Shown piece after piece: positions 6,901 to 14,441 of a stretch of DNA of 33,782 nt (positions are counted from its first letter, which is position 1; every line of letters begins with the position of its first letter). This stretch comes from Oscillospiraceae bacterium (GTDB taxonomy: Bacteria; Bacillota; Clostridia; Oscillospirales; Oscillospiraceae), in contig JAFZQE010000016.1 in NCBI GenBank assembly GCA_017552325.1, forward strand, positions 1 through 33,782, written 5' to 3'. The translations under genes were made by a program, and so were the position numbers. The notes under the pieces were generated by a model. That model did not search any database. It was not told the origin of the DNA and worked only from the letters and a program-made list of their open reading frames with translations.

Positions 6901-8106
6901 TCAGTAGAGGATCGCCTGCTTCGGGCAGACGCCGGCGCAGGTGCCGCAGCCGATGCAGAGGTCCTCGTCCAGCTTCCAGGTCTTCGCCGCACGGTCGACC
7001 TCCAGCGCCCCGGCGGGGCACTTCTTCGCGCAGATCGTGCAGTAGACGCACTTGGCCGGATCCTGGACCGGGCGGCCGTCGTCGCGCGGCTTGGGCGGCT
7101 CGGCGGGCTTGCAGGGCTCGATGACCTCGGGCTCGGCGGCCTTCGGCGCCTCCGCGGGGGCGGGCGCCGGGGCGGGGGCGGGAGCCGCGGGGGCGTCCTG
7201 CACGCCGCAGACGATGGCCTTCTTCGGGCAGACGCTCTCGCAGGTGCCACAGGCGACGCAGGAGTCCTCGTCCAGCTTCCAGGTCTTCGCCGCGCGGTCT
7301 ACCTCCAGCGCGCCGGCCGGGCACTTCTTCGCGCAGATCGTGCAGTAGACGCACTTGTCGGGATCCTGGACGGGCTTGCCGTCCTCGCGGCCGACCACCG
7401 CGCTCTTCGCCGCAGGCGCGGCGGCAGGGGCGGGAGCCGGAGCGGCGGGCGCCTCGACGGCGACGGGCTCGTCGCCGGGCATCAGGATGGCCTTCTTCGG
7501 GCAGGCGTCGGCACAGGTGCCGCAGCCCACGCACTCGTCCTCGTTGAGCGTCCAGGTCTTGGCGGCGCGGTCCACCGTCAGCGCCCCGGCGGGGCACTTC
7601 TTGGCGCAGAGCGTGCAGTAGACGCACTTCGAGGGCACCTGGACGGGCTTGCCGTCGTCCCTGGGCTTGATGACCGCGCCGGCGGCGGGGGCCGGGGCCG
7701 CGGGAGCGGCGGGCTTGGCCGCGGGAGCCTTCTTCACCGGGGTCTTTTTGATGACGACGCCGGTGACCATCAGGTCCTCTTCCTTCGTGGCGACCATGTG
7801 GTAGTCGCGCGTGAACTCGATGGCGCCGTGGCCGCAGAAGTCCATGCAGGTCGCGCAGAAGGTGCAGGAGCCGAGATAGAAGGTGCGGGTGATGCGCTCG
7901 CCGTCCTCGGTCGGCTCGCTGACGTGCGTGATCGCGTTGCCGGAGCAGACGCGCTCGCACATGTTGCAGTTGATGCACTTGTCCGGGTGGAAGACGATGC
8001 GGCCGCGGTAGTTGGGCGCAGCTTCGCTCGGGCGGACGGGATACATGTCGCAGCTGCTCTTCTTGAAGATCGAGCTCAGCGCTTCTTTAACAAAGGGGAA
8101 ATCCAT
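6901..8106 (-). CDS. mbhN: Hydrogenase polyferredoxin: MbhN/NuoI-like domain plus three 2[4Fe-4S] modules
   Basis: This 401-residue iron-sulfur protein is predicted to carry electrons from ferredoxin to the hydrogenase. The N-terminal domain (about 1-115) is the MbhN/NuoI subunit with two cluster motifs: CINCNMCERVC (44-54) and CTFCATCMDFC (81-91). Three near-identical ferredoxin modules follow at about 148-209, 240-300 and 340-401. Each has CVYCTxCAKKCP and a second CxxCGTCxxxCP. Ala/Pro-rich linkers (runs of PAPAPA) separate them. In total there are motifs for eight [4Fe-4S] clusters, against two in ordinary MbhN of 120-180 residues. Its ATG overlaps the mbhJ stop by one base (TAATG). It is the last gene of the operon. 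One extra cysteine (C332) lies in a linker. Confidence 0.92.
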   Translation of the reverse strand: MDFPFVKEALSSIFKKSSCDMYPVRPSEAAPNYRGRIVFHPDKCINCNMCERVCSGNAITHVSEPTEDGERITRTFYLGSCTFCATCMDFCGHGAIEFTRDYHMVATKEEDLMVTGVVIKKTPVKKAPAAKPAAPAAPAPAAGAVIKPRDDGKPVQVPSKCVYCTLCAKKCPAGALTVDRAAKTWTLNEDECVGCGTCADACPKKAILMPGDEPVAVEAPAAPAPAPAAAPAAKSAVVGREDGKPVQDPDKCVYCTICAKKCPAGALEVDRAAKTWKLDEDSCVACGTCESVCPKKAIVCGVQDAPAAPAPAPAPAPAEAPKAAEPEVIEPCKPAEPPKPRDDGRPVQDPAKCVYCTICAKKCPAGALEVDRAAKTWKLDEDLCIGCGTCAGVCPKQAILY

Positions 8107-8549
8107 TAGTTCATCGCCCTCCTCTTCTCACGCAGGATCTCGATGGCCTTGACCAGGCCGTCGATGACGGCCTCGGGCTTCGGCGCGCAGCCGGCGACGT
8201 CCACATCGACGTGGACATACTTGGACAGCGGGCCGGCGATGGAATAGCTGCCGCGGAAGACGTTGCCGCTCTGGGGGCAGGAGCCCATCGTCACGATGCA
8301 GCGCGGTTCCGGCACCTGCTCGATCGTGCGCAGCACGCGGGGCAGAGACTGCACGGTGACCGGCCCGGTCACGACGACGATGTCGGCGTGGCGGGGCGTG
8401 CCGGACAGCTTGACGCCGAGGCGCTCGGCGTCGTAGCGCGGCGTGAGGACGGACACGAGCTCGATGTCGCAGCCGTTGCAGGAGCCGGCGTTGATGTGGA
8501 ACAGCCACGGAGATTTCGCGGTGCTCTCTTCGATCAGTTTCTTAAACAT
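8106..8549 (-). CDS. mbhJ: [NiFe]-hydrogenase small subunit, MbhJ/EchC/NuoB type
   Basis: This 147-residue protein holds the proximal [4Fe-4S] cluster next to the NiFe site and pairs with the large subunit encoded in the same operon. Ligands are visible at C24 and C27 (GSCNGCD), C91 (MGSCPQSG) and C121 (AGCAPKP), the complete NuoB/MbhJ set. The lack of extra cluster domains is typical of group 4 energy-converting hydrogenases. The start ATG follows GAGGAGGG, and the mbhM stop lies inside this ribosome-binding region, 12 bases upstream. It sits between the membrane subunit mbhM and the polyferredoxin, an order that puts the electron path genes together at the operon end. Confidence 0.94.
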   Translation of the reverse strand: MFKKLIEESTAKSPWLFHINAGSCNGCDIELVSVLTPRYDAERLGVKLSGTPRHADIVVVTGPVTVQSLPRVLRTIEQVPEPRCIVTMGSCPQSGNVFRGSYSIAGPLSKYVHVDVDVAGCAPKPEAVIDGLVKAIEILREKRRAMN

Positions 8550-8561
8550 AAGCGTCCCTCC

Positions 8562-9605
8562 TCATTTTCCAAACCAGGCCAGCACCAGACTGATCAGTGC
8601 GAGCCCGGTGACCACGGTCCAGTAATACTTGAAGAGCTGTTCGATCTTCAGGCGGGCCGTGACGGCGTGGACGAAGGAAATGGTGACCAGGGTGAGCACG
8701 ATGCACAGCAGCACCATGATCAGCACCTGCAGCAGCAGCGCGATCGCCGAGGCCAGGCCGCCGGTCAGGCCGATGGCGGCGATGAGCCTGACGACGCCGC
8801 TTCCGATGCCGCCCAGGAACAGGGCGACGAAGAGGCTGGTCAGGGTCAGCATCTTGACGGCGTGGCTGAGCTTGAAGATGCCGAGCGGCGCGCCGCTGTA
8901 CTCGGCCAGCAGGCCCTCGCAGATCTCGGTCTCGGCCTCGGCCGCGTCGAAGGGATGGTTGCCGGTCTCGCCGGGGATGATCAGCAGCATCGCCAGCGCC
9001 GCCGGGATCATGCTCGCGCGGCAGATCAGGCTGCCGTGGGCGGCCTGGTAATCCGCGATGCCGCTCATGGAGAAGACCAGACCCGTGCCCATCGCGTTGC
9101 CGACCGTCTTCGCCACGCTCAGCAGCACCAGCACCAGCGGCAGCTCGACGGCCAGCACCGTGACCATCTCACGGCTCAGGCCGATGCCCGCATAGGGCGA
9201 GCCGCTGGCCGCGCCGCCCATCATCACCGACACCGCCGGGATCAGCAGCAGGTAGAGGATGACGATGATGTCCGCCACCTCGGGCAGGTTGCGGAAGACA
9301 CGGAAGTTGAACACCGGGATGAAGAGCTGGATGACCACCAGGGCCGAGAGCCCCAGCAGCGGCGCCATCATGAAGGTGGTGCGGGAGGCGGCGGCGGGAA
9401 CGATGGTCTCCTTGCCGCAGAGCTTGAAGAAATCGTAGAAGGGCTGCAGGATCGGGGGACCGACACGCTTCTGCATGCGGGCCACCGCCTTGCGGTCGAT
9501 GCCGCAGAGCAGCAGGCCGATCACGAAGCAGAAGAGGAAGCCGGGGAAGATGAGGATATAGCCCAGATACAGCAGGGCGGTCTGAAGAAATTCAAGAGAA
9601 AACAT
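8562..9605 (-). CDS. mbhM: Hydrogenase membrane anchor subunit, MbhM/EchB/NuoH type
   Basis: This 347-residue protein with about eight membrane helices anchors the hydrogenase module and couples electron transfer to ion movement. NuoH-family signatures are clear: the first cytosolic loop KRVGPPILQPFYDFFKLCGK (about 46-65) and the acidic loop NHPFDAAEAETEICEGLLAE, followed by YSG. These correspond to the quinone-cavity or ion-path elements of complex I. The longer open frame reaches back to 9674, but ATG 9605 has a textbook AAGGAGGTG seven bases before it and gives the usual N-terminus. It lies 14 bases after mbhH and 12 bases before mbhJ. Confidence 0.94.
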   Translation of the reverse strand: MFSLEFLQTALLYLGYILIFPGFLFCFVIGLLLCGIDRKAVARMQKRVGPPILQPFYDFFKLCGKETIVPAAASRTTFMMAPLLGLSALVVIQLFIPVFNFRVFRNLPEVADIIVILYLLLIPAVSVMMGGAASGSPYAGIGLSREMVTVLAVELPLVLVLLSVAKTVGNAMGTGLVFSMSGIADYQAAHGSLICRASMIPAALAMLLIIPGETGNHPFDAAEAETEICEGLLAEYSGAPLGIFKLSHAVKMLTLTSLFVALFLGGIGSGVVRLIAAIGLTGGLASAIALLLQVLIMVLLCIVLTLVTISFVHAVTARLKIEQLFKYYWTVVTGLALISLVLAWFGK

Positions 9606-9619
9606 TCTTCCCACCTCCT

Positions 9620-11524
9620 TTAAAGAACGATCTGGAGGAACACGATGGCCAGGGCCAGCGCGACCACCGCCCACAGGGCATAGTCGTTGACGATGCCGCT
9701 GTGCAGATCATGCATGAAGCTGAAGTAGTGCCGCCAGTTCTGCTTGAAGCCCCAGAAGAGGTCTCCGCCGCCGACCTGGGAGTACTCGCTCTTTTCGCCG
9801 CTGAAGAAGACGTCGTACTTCGGGGCCAGCTTCTCGCCGGAGGCGTTCTCGCTGACGCGGTCGTACTTGCCGAGCAGCGCGACGAAGGTGAGCGCGAGCA
9901 GCGCGATGCCGAGCAGGAGCAGCCAGTTGATCGGGTTCCAGGCGCCCACGGCCTCCGGCAGCGCCGTCTCCGCGGGAGCGACCGAGCCGCCCAGCGCGGA
10001 ATTGATGTAGCGCGCGGCGCTCTGGGCCGCGTGCGCGGCGGGAGCGGTGAGGTACTTGGTGACGAGGTTCGGCAGCAGGCCGGTCAGAATGCAGAGGACC
10101 GCGAACATGCCCATGCCCAGGCGCATGCCGAAGGGCACTTCCTTGACGTCCTTGTATTCCTCCGGGAGCTGGCCGAAGAAGACGGACTGGCTGACCTTGA
10201 CGAAGGATGCCAGGGTCAGGGTGCTGGTGACGAGCGCGACGATCGTGACGAGCAGATAGCCGATGTTGTTGGTGTCCACCGCCGCCTGGTAGGTGGCCTG
10301 GTAGATCATCCACTTGCTGGCGAAGCCGTTGAAGGGCGGGATGCCGCTGATGGAGGCCGCGCCGATCAGGAAGAGCACCGTCGTGTGCGGCATGCGCTTC
10401 GACAGGCCGCCCAGGCGGTTGAGATCCGTGGTGCCGGTCTCGTGCATGACGGCGCCGGCGGCAAGGAACAGCAGGCCCTTGAAGATCGTGTGGTTCATCG
10501 CGTGGTAGAGGCCGGCGGTGATGCCCAGCAGACTAGACAGACCCACGGCGGTCAGCACGTAGCCGATCTGGGAGATGCTGTGGAAGGCCAGCAGACGCTT
10601 GAAGTCATGCTGCGCCAGCGCCATCGTGACGCAGACGAACATGCTCACGCTGCCGACGATGACGAGCATCCAGCGGATCGTGGCCTGATCCATGCTCTGG
10701 AACAGGAAGTAGGCCAGACGGATGATGCCGTAGATACCGGACTTGGTGAGGACGCCGGAGATCAGCACCGAGATGGAGGCGGGAGCAGCGCCGTGCGCGT
10801 CCGCCGCCAGGGGGTGGAAGGGCACCAGGAAGGCCTTGGTGCTGAAGCCCACGAACAGGAGCGCGAAGGCCACGCGGGTCGCCCCGTTGAAGTTGCCGGG
10901 GATCAGGCTGCTCAGCTGCGCGAAGTTCAGGGTGTGGGCCTGCGCGTAGAGCATGATCGTGCCGGCCAGGATGCAGGTGGAGCCGATGGAGCCGACCACG
11001 AGGTACTTGAAGGCCGCCTCCAGCGCGCCGCGCGCGGTGTTGCGGAAGGCCGTCAGCGCGACCGCGGCGAAGGTAAGGATCTCCACCATGATGAACATGT
11101 TGAAGAGGTCGCCCGAGAGGACGAGGCCCATCACGCCGCCGGCGAGCATCAGGAACAGGGTGTAGTACTGGGGGATGTTGTCGTCGTGCTCCATGTATTT
11201 GATGGAGTAGACGCAGGCCACGAAGACCGCCGTGGCGATCAGCAGGCCGAAGAAGAGGCTCAGCGCGTCGACCTCGAGCGCGATGCCGAAGGCGAAGCCG
11301 CCGGCAACGGAGCGGTTGCCCAGCCAGTAGGTGATGATCTCACCGCCCAGCATCACGCGGGGGATCAGCAGGCACAGCAGCGCCAGCGAGCCGCCGACGC
11401 TCAGCAGGGCCAGGCAGTGGCGCGCGATGCGGTTTTTCCCGAAGAGGACGATCAGGAAGGCGCCGAGGAACAGCAGCATGATCGCGTAGATCGGGTAGTG
11501 CTGATAAGAAAGAACGTTCATCAT
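9620..11524 (-). CDS. mbhH: Antiporter-like ion-pump subunit, MbhH/MrpD type, with long C-terminal extension
   Basis: This 634-residue, highly hydrophobic protein belongs to the NuoL/M/N-MrpD family and has about 14-16 helices. The helix with the key Glu (FIMVEILTFAAVALTAF) and the Lys/His helices (FSTKAFLVPFHPLAADAHGAAP, here split by GAAP, and LTKSGIYGIIRL) are present. MbhH/MrpD proteins are about 500 residues. Here roughly 120 residues follow the usual end, including a membrane helix (INWLLLLGIALLALTFVALL), a loop and a last helix (ALWAVVALALAIVFLQIVL). No separate mbhI gene exists in the cluster, so the tail may be a fused MbhI; this is inference. The start ATG overlaps the mbhG stop (ATGA). 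Confidence 0.92.
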   Translation of the reverse strand: MMNVLSYQHYPIYAIMLLFLGAFLIVLFGKNRIARHCLALLSVGGSLALLCLLIPRVMLGGEIITYWLGNRSVAGGFAFGIALEVDALSLFFGLLIATAVFVACVYSIKYMEHDDNIPQYYTLFLMLAGGVMGLVLSGDLFNMFIMVEILTFAAVALTAFRNTARGALEAAFKYLVVGSIGSTCILAGTIMLYAQAHTLNFAQLSSLIPGNFNGATRVAFALLFVGFSTKAFLVPFHPLAADAHGAAPASISVLISGVLTKSGIYGIIRLAYFLFQSMDQATIRWMLVIVGSVSMFVCVTMALAQHDFKRLLAFHSISQIGYVLTAVGLSSLLGITAGLYHAMNHTIFKGLLFLAAGAVMHETGTTDLNRLGGLSKRMPHTTVLFLIGAASISGIPPFNGFASKWMIYQATYQAAVDTNNIGYLLVTIVALVTSTLTLASFVKVSQSVFFGQLPEEYKDVKEVPFGMRLGMGMFAVLCILTGLLPNLVTKYLTAPAAHAAQSAARYINSALGGSVAPAETALPEAVGAWNPINWLLLLGIALLALTFVALLGKYDRVSENASGEKLAPKYDVFFSGEKSEYSQVGGGDLFWGFKQNWRHYFSFMHDLHSGIVNDYALWAVVALALAIVFLQIVL

Positions 11525-11871
11525 CCTCTCAGCCTCCTTACCTCACGGGTGTCCATCGTCCCGTACTGCTCGTAGATCTTCATCACGAGCGCGAGGGACA
11601 TCGCGGTGACGCAGGCGCCGATAACGATGCTCGTCAGCGTGAGCGCCTGGGGGATGGGGTCGACGAAGAAGCTCGAGGGATTGAGCTCGCTGATCGTGAA
11701 GATCGGGGCCGTGCCGCCGGGGTTGAAGCCGATCGAGACGATCAGCAGGTTCACGCCGTAGTCCATAATGCTCAGGCCGATGACCGTCTTGACGAGGTTA
11801 TACTTGGTGACGATCGTATACAGGCCGAGAACGATCAGGAAGAAGGCCGCTATGTAGTTCATCAGAATCAT
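11521..11871 (-). CDS. mbhG: MrpC/NuoK-like subunit (MbhG)
   Basis: This 116-residue, three-helix membrane protein of the NuoK/MnhC family is part of the ion-translocating arm. Typical features are the N-terminal helix (YIAAFFLIVLGLYTIVTKY), GLSIMDYGVNLLIVSIGF, and DPIPQALTLTSIVIGACVTA, the signature of MrpC. A frame extending to 11901 exists, but ATG 11871 has GGGAGG seven bases upstream and lies one base after the stop of mbhF. The stop overlaps the ATG of mbhH by four bases, which suggests translational coupling. Confidence 0.93.
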   Translation of the reverse strand: MILMNYIAAFFLIVLGLYTIVTKYNLVKTVIGLSIMDYGVNLLIVSIGFNPGGTAPIFTISELNPSSFFVDPIPQALTLTSIVIGACVTAMSLALVMKIYEQYGTMDTREVRRLRG

Positions 11872-11872
11872 G

Positions 11873-12334
11873 TCAGTCCCTCCCTTTCTCTTCGAGATCA
11901 CGCAGGACGCCGAGCATCAGCAGCGCCACCGAGCTGATGCCGGTGAAGACCTTGACGCCGACGGTCACGTTCATCCAGAAGATCGTGCCGGAGCTGTACA
12001 GGTCGCCGATGCTGCCCTGGGTGTAGAGGATGTTCTGGCAGAACATCGCGCCGGCAGCCGCGCCCATGAAGGCCAGCGCCACGTAGCACACGGAGGCCAG
12101 GCCCTCGCCGTGATGCACCAGGCCGAAGCTGATGGTGCGCGAGGCCGCCTCGTAGCCGTAGGCCAGAGCCAGAAGCGCGATCACCGCGGCGACCAGGACG
12201 CCGCCCTGGAAGCCGCCGCCGGGAGACAGATGCCCGTGCAGGATGATGTAGCAGATGTACACCATCGTCAGAGGCAGGATCATGTCAACCCCGCAGGGCT
12301 GAATGATGTTCTTCACGGTGATGCCGTTTTTCAT
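11873..12334 (-). CDS. mbhF: MrpB-domain membrane subunit (MbhF)
   Basis: This 153-residue protein with four helices belongs to the MnhB/MrpB family. The hallmark HGHLSPGGGFQGGVLVAA lies at about residues 33-50. A middle loop ends with the helices that frame the channel between the B and C subunits. Its ATG overlaps the mbhE stop (ATGA), and it ends one base before the mbhG start. In Mrp antiporters and Mbh hydrogenases this subunit is part of the proposed sodium path, so Na+ or H+ coupling is expected. Which ion is used cannot be decided from this reading. Confidence 0.93.
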   Translation of the reverse strand: MKNGITVKNIIQPCGVDMILPLTMVYICYIILHGHLSPGGGFQGGVLVAAVIALLALAYGYEAASRTISFGLVHHGEGLASVCYVALAFMGAAAGAMFCQNILYTQGSIGDLYSSGTIFWMNVTVGVKVFTGISSVALLMLGVLRDLEEKGRD

Positions 12335-12693
12335 TCCTGCTCATCCTCCTTCTTTTCTTCCTTCTTGTTGAAGAGGATGACCATCGTGCCGGCCACGGCC
12401 GTGATCAGGATGAAGGCCTCGCCCATGGTGTCGTAGCCACGGAAGTCGAAGACGATGCTGGTCACGTCGTTGACGGCATGGGTGTTTTTCAGGTTCTGCT
12501 GGACGATGACGGCCGCAGCGCCGTCCGCTTCCGCGTTCTCATCGGCGGCTTCGGGATCGTTCCAGAGCTCGGTGACGCTGAGATCCGCCTTGCTGCCGTC
12601 GTAGGTGCGGTCCATCTTGGCCAGCTTCATGCTGGCGAAAACGCCGGCGAAGAGGATGAGACCGAGGCAGACCCAAGTCAGAAATTTCTTCAC
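12331..12693 (-). CDS. mbhE: MbhE-like membrane subunit
   Basis: This 120-residue protein has two helices. The N-terminal anchor is at residues 5-22, an acidic external loop covers about 25-75, and a second helix lies near 90-110. The signature VNDVTSIVFDFRGYDTMGEA matches MbhE and the C-terminal end of MrpA. The acidic loop (NDPEAADENAEADGAAA) is longer than I expect for the family. Translation starts with GTG 12693, overlapping the mbhD stop (GTGA), and the gene ends in a Lys/Glu-rich tail. It stands in the usual D-E-F order of Mbh clusters. Confidence 0.88.
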   Translation of the reverse strand: MKKFLTWVCLGLILFAGVFASMKLAKMDRTYDGSKADLSVTELWNDPEAADENAEADGAAAVIVQQNLKNTHAVNDVTSIVFDFRGYDTMGEAFILITAVAGTMVILFNKKEEKKEDEQE

Positions 12694-12944
12694 TGGTCTC
12701 CGCCTCCTTTCAGCTTGCGCAGCGTAACGATGAAGATCATCGGCGCAAGCGCGGCGCCGACGGCCGCCTCGGAGATCGCGACGTCGGGCGCGTGCAGCAG
12801 CAGGAATTCAGCCGCGGCAAAGAGGCCCGTCACGCTCAGCGCGATCACGGAGGACAGCAGCTTTTCCGATACGGAGGCCAAGATCGCGGACACGACCAGG
12901 CCGATCAGAATCAGCGCGTTCAGTATGACTATCCAGGTACTCAT
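12690..12944 (-). CDS. mbhD: MbhD-like membrane subunit (DUF4040 type)
   Basis: This 84-residue protein with three helices corresponds to a C-terminal piece of MrpA that is separate in Mbh clusters. The conserved stretch APDVAISEAAVGAALAPMIF (about 52-71) is diagnostic and contains acidic residues thought to be on the ion path. The start ATG overlaps the mbhC stop (ATGA), and the stop overlaps the mbhE start. Confidence 0.9.
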   Translation of the reverse strand: MSTWIVILNALILIGLVVSAILASVSEKLLSSVIALSVTGLFAAAEFLLLHAPDVAISEAAVGAALAPMIFIVTLRKLKGGGDQ

Positions 12945-13294
12945 TCGCTGTCCCTCCCCAGATCATCTGTTTCCATGGGCTTGTCGGGGCGAATGCCCGC
13001 CTTGTACGCGCCCTTGGCGATCGCGTGCGCGCCGACCGGGCTCGTCACCAGGATCAGCAGGCCGATCACGACGATCTTCACGGCGGCGCCGGCCATCGGC
13101 GTTTCCGCGACGAAGAGCGCGTGGATCAGGCCGCCGAGCGTGACGCCGACCACACCGAGGGTCGACACGCAGGTGCTCGCCTGCATGCGGCAGAAGGTAT
13201 CGGGCATGCGGAGGATGCCGATCACGCCGACCAGAGCGAAGAAGGCGCCGACGGCGATCAGGACGTCACTGACTATCTTCAGCAGCATCGACAT
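12941..13294 (-). CDS. mbhC: MrpG/MnhG-like subunit (MbhC)
   Basis: This 117-residue, three-helix membrane protein of the MnhG family has the typical ILRMPDTFCRMQASTCVSTL (about 27-46) and a polar C-terminal tail. AAGGAGGG lies just before ATG 13294. The gene starts 29 bases inside the end of mbhB, an unusually long overlap for this operon, where four-base overlaps are the rule. Confidence 0.92.
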   Translation of the reverse strand: MSMLLKIVSDVLIAVGAFFALVGVIGILRMPDTFCRMQASTCVSTLGVVGVTLGGLIHALFVAETPMAGAAVKIVVIGLLILVTSPVGAHAIAKGAYKAGIRPDKPMETDDLGRDSE

Positions 13295-13562
13295 GCTTCT
13301 CCCTCCTTCCCTTCTCCAGGAACCGGCCGACCAGCATGGTATCGACGATACCGAGCATGGCGCCGATGATGGCGATATCCAGGTAAATGCCTCTTCCGCT
13401 GTAGAGAGCGAAGAGGATCATCGCGCAGCAGATCAGCGTATCCGCCGCGTCGGCGGCGACCATGCGGTCGGCGCCCGTGGGGCCCTTGACCAGGCGGATC
13501 AGAGCCACGGCGGCCAGCGCTCCGAAGAGCACGGCAAAAATGATCAGATCCGTATTGCTCAT
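13266..13562 (-). CDS. mbhB: MrpF/MnhF-like subunit (MbhB)
   Basis: This 98-residue, three-helix membrane protein of the MnhF family contains RLVKGPTGADRMVAADA (about 23-39), the family signature. It starts at ATG 13562, which overlaps the mbhA stop (ATGA) and follows AGGAGG by eight bases. The longer open frame back to 13874 is a shadow in the mbhA region. The charged tail overlaps the start of mbhC. Confidence 0.92.
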   Translation of the reverse strand: MSNTDLIIFAVLFGALAAVALIRLVKGPTGADRMVAADAADTLICCAMILFALYSGRGIYLDIAIIGAMLGIVDTMLVGRFLEKGRREKHVDAAEDSQ

Positions 13563-14077
13563 TGCCAGAACCTCCTGATCCATTTTTCCATCCGGCCCTT
13601 GATGGCCTCGCCGGCCTCGGCGCCGTCGGACTCGGCCTCGATCCAGTGCACGTAGTACTGCGCCTGGCCATCCTCCTCGGCGATCTCCATCGTGATGGTG
13701 CCGGGGGTCAGGGTGATGGAGTTGGCCAGGGCCGCGCGGCCGTAGTCGCTCTGCAGCTCTGACGGGATTTTGACGATGCCGGGCCTGACGTTTTTGCAGC
13801 CGCCGAGCACGAGCTTCGCCATGTTCACATTGGCCTTGATCAGCTCGCCCGGGAAGATGAAGAGCCAGTAGCACAGGCCCGTGAAGAACTTCGCGGGATT
13901 GGCGAGCCAGAACGCTTTTTCATGGATGAAGAAGCGCGCGGAGAACAGGGCGGCCGCCAGGCTCACCACGGCGCCGGCGATCAGCTCCTGCGGCTTAACC
14001 GACCAGGTCAGCAGCAGCCAGAACGCATAGCACACGATGAACGTGGCGATGACGGCCGAAACTTTGGTCTTTCGCAA
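13559..14077 (-). CDS. mbhA: MrpE/MnhE-like subunit (MbhA)
   Basis: This 172-residue protein has two or three N-terminal helices and a cytoplasmic alpha/beta domain of the MnhE family. Motifs seen are ELIAGAVVSLAAALFSARFF and, in the soluble part, ALANSITLTPGTITMEIAEE (about 116-135), the hallmark of this subunit. It ends in an unusually long acidic/basic tail. The start codon appears to be TTG (14077), with AAAAGGAG about ten bases before it. No in-frame ATG fits the N-terminus. It begins 22 bases after hypA, the largest gap within the operon. Confidence 0.9.
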   Translation of the reverse strand: MRKTKVSAVIATFIVCYAFWLLLTWSVKPQELIAGAVVSLAAALFSARFFIHEKAFWLANPAKFFTGLCYWLFIFPGELIKANVNMAKLVLGGCKNVRPGIVKIPSELQSDYGRAALANSITLTPGTITMEIAEEDGQAQYYVHWIEAESDGAEAGEAIKGRMEKWIRRFWQ

Positions 14078-14099
14078 GGGGAACCATCTCCTTTTCGGT

Positions 14100-14441
14100 T
14101 TATTCGACTTTCAGATTTTCCACATAGAATTCCCGCCCCTGCGTCATGCGCAGAGCCGTGGAGCGGCAGTCGGGACAGCAGGCGTTCTTCCGGTCGGCCG
14201 GGCCTTCATAGCCGCAGTCGAGGCAGCGGAAGCGCGCCGGCAGCGTCTCCATCACGAGGGCAGCGCCCTCGGCGGGCGTGCCTCCGGCGGCGATCGGGAA
14301 GAACTCGCGCAGGCACTCGGGTACCAGCCCGGAGAACTCGCCCATTTTCAGGCGGATCTCCAGAACGCGCGCGAAGCCCTCTTCCTTTGCCGCCTGCTCC
14401 ACGATCGCGATGATGTTGCGGGCGATCGACAGCTCGTGCAT
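14100..14441 (-). CDS. hypA: Hydrogenase nickel-incorporation protein HypA
   Basis: This 113-residue metallochaperone delivers nickel to the large subunit. The N-terminal MHELSIA carries the invariant Ni-binding His2 and Glu3. The zinc site is C73-X2-C76 and C89-X2-C92 (with C88 as an extra Cys). The ATG overlaps the stop of mbhL (ATGA), so HypA is made together with the subunit that it matures. This placement, between the catalytic subunit and the antiporter genes, is odd because the other hyp genes form a separate unit upstream. Confidence 0.96.
   Translation of the reverse strand: MHELSIARNIIAIVEQAAKEEGFARVLEIRLKMGEFSGLVPECLREFFPIAAGGTPAEGAALVMETLPARFRCLDCGYEGPADRKNACCPDCRSTALRMTQGREFYVENLKVE

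Noticed and set aside
6901-7660. Regularly spaced repeats as CRISPR-like array
   Set aside because: The repeats are about 300 bases apart and are in frame; they encode ferredoxin modules of one protein.
8211-9623. Long plus-strand open frame of 470 codons
   Set aside because: It is antisense to mbhJ and mbhM and has low-complexity Asp/His/Gln/Arg-rich composition typical of the reverse of GC-rich membrane genes; no ribosome-binding site.
9701-11575. Plus-strand open frame of 624 codons
   Set aside because: It is antisense to mbhH, with a biased Gln/Glu/Asp/Arg composition and no family motif; mbhH itself is clearly real.
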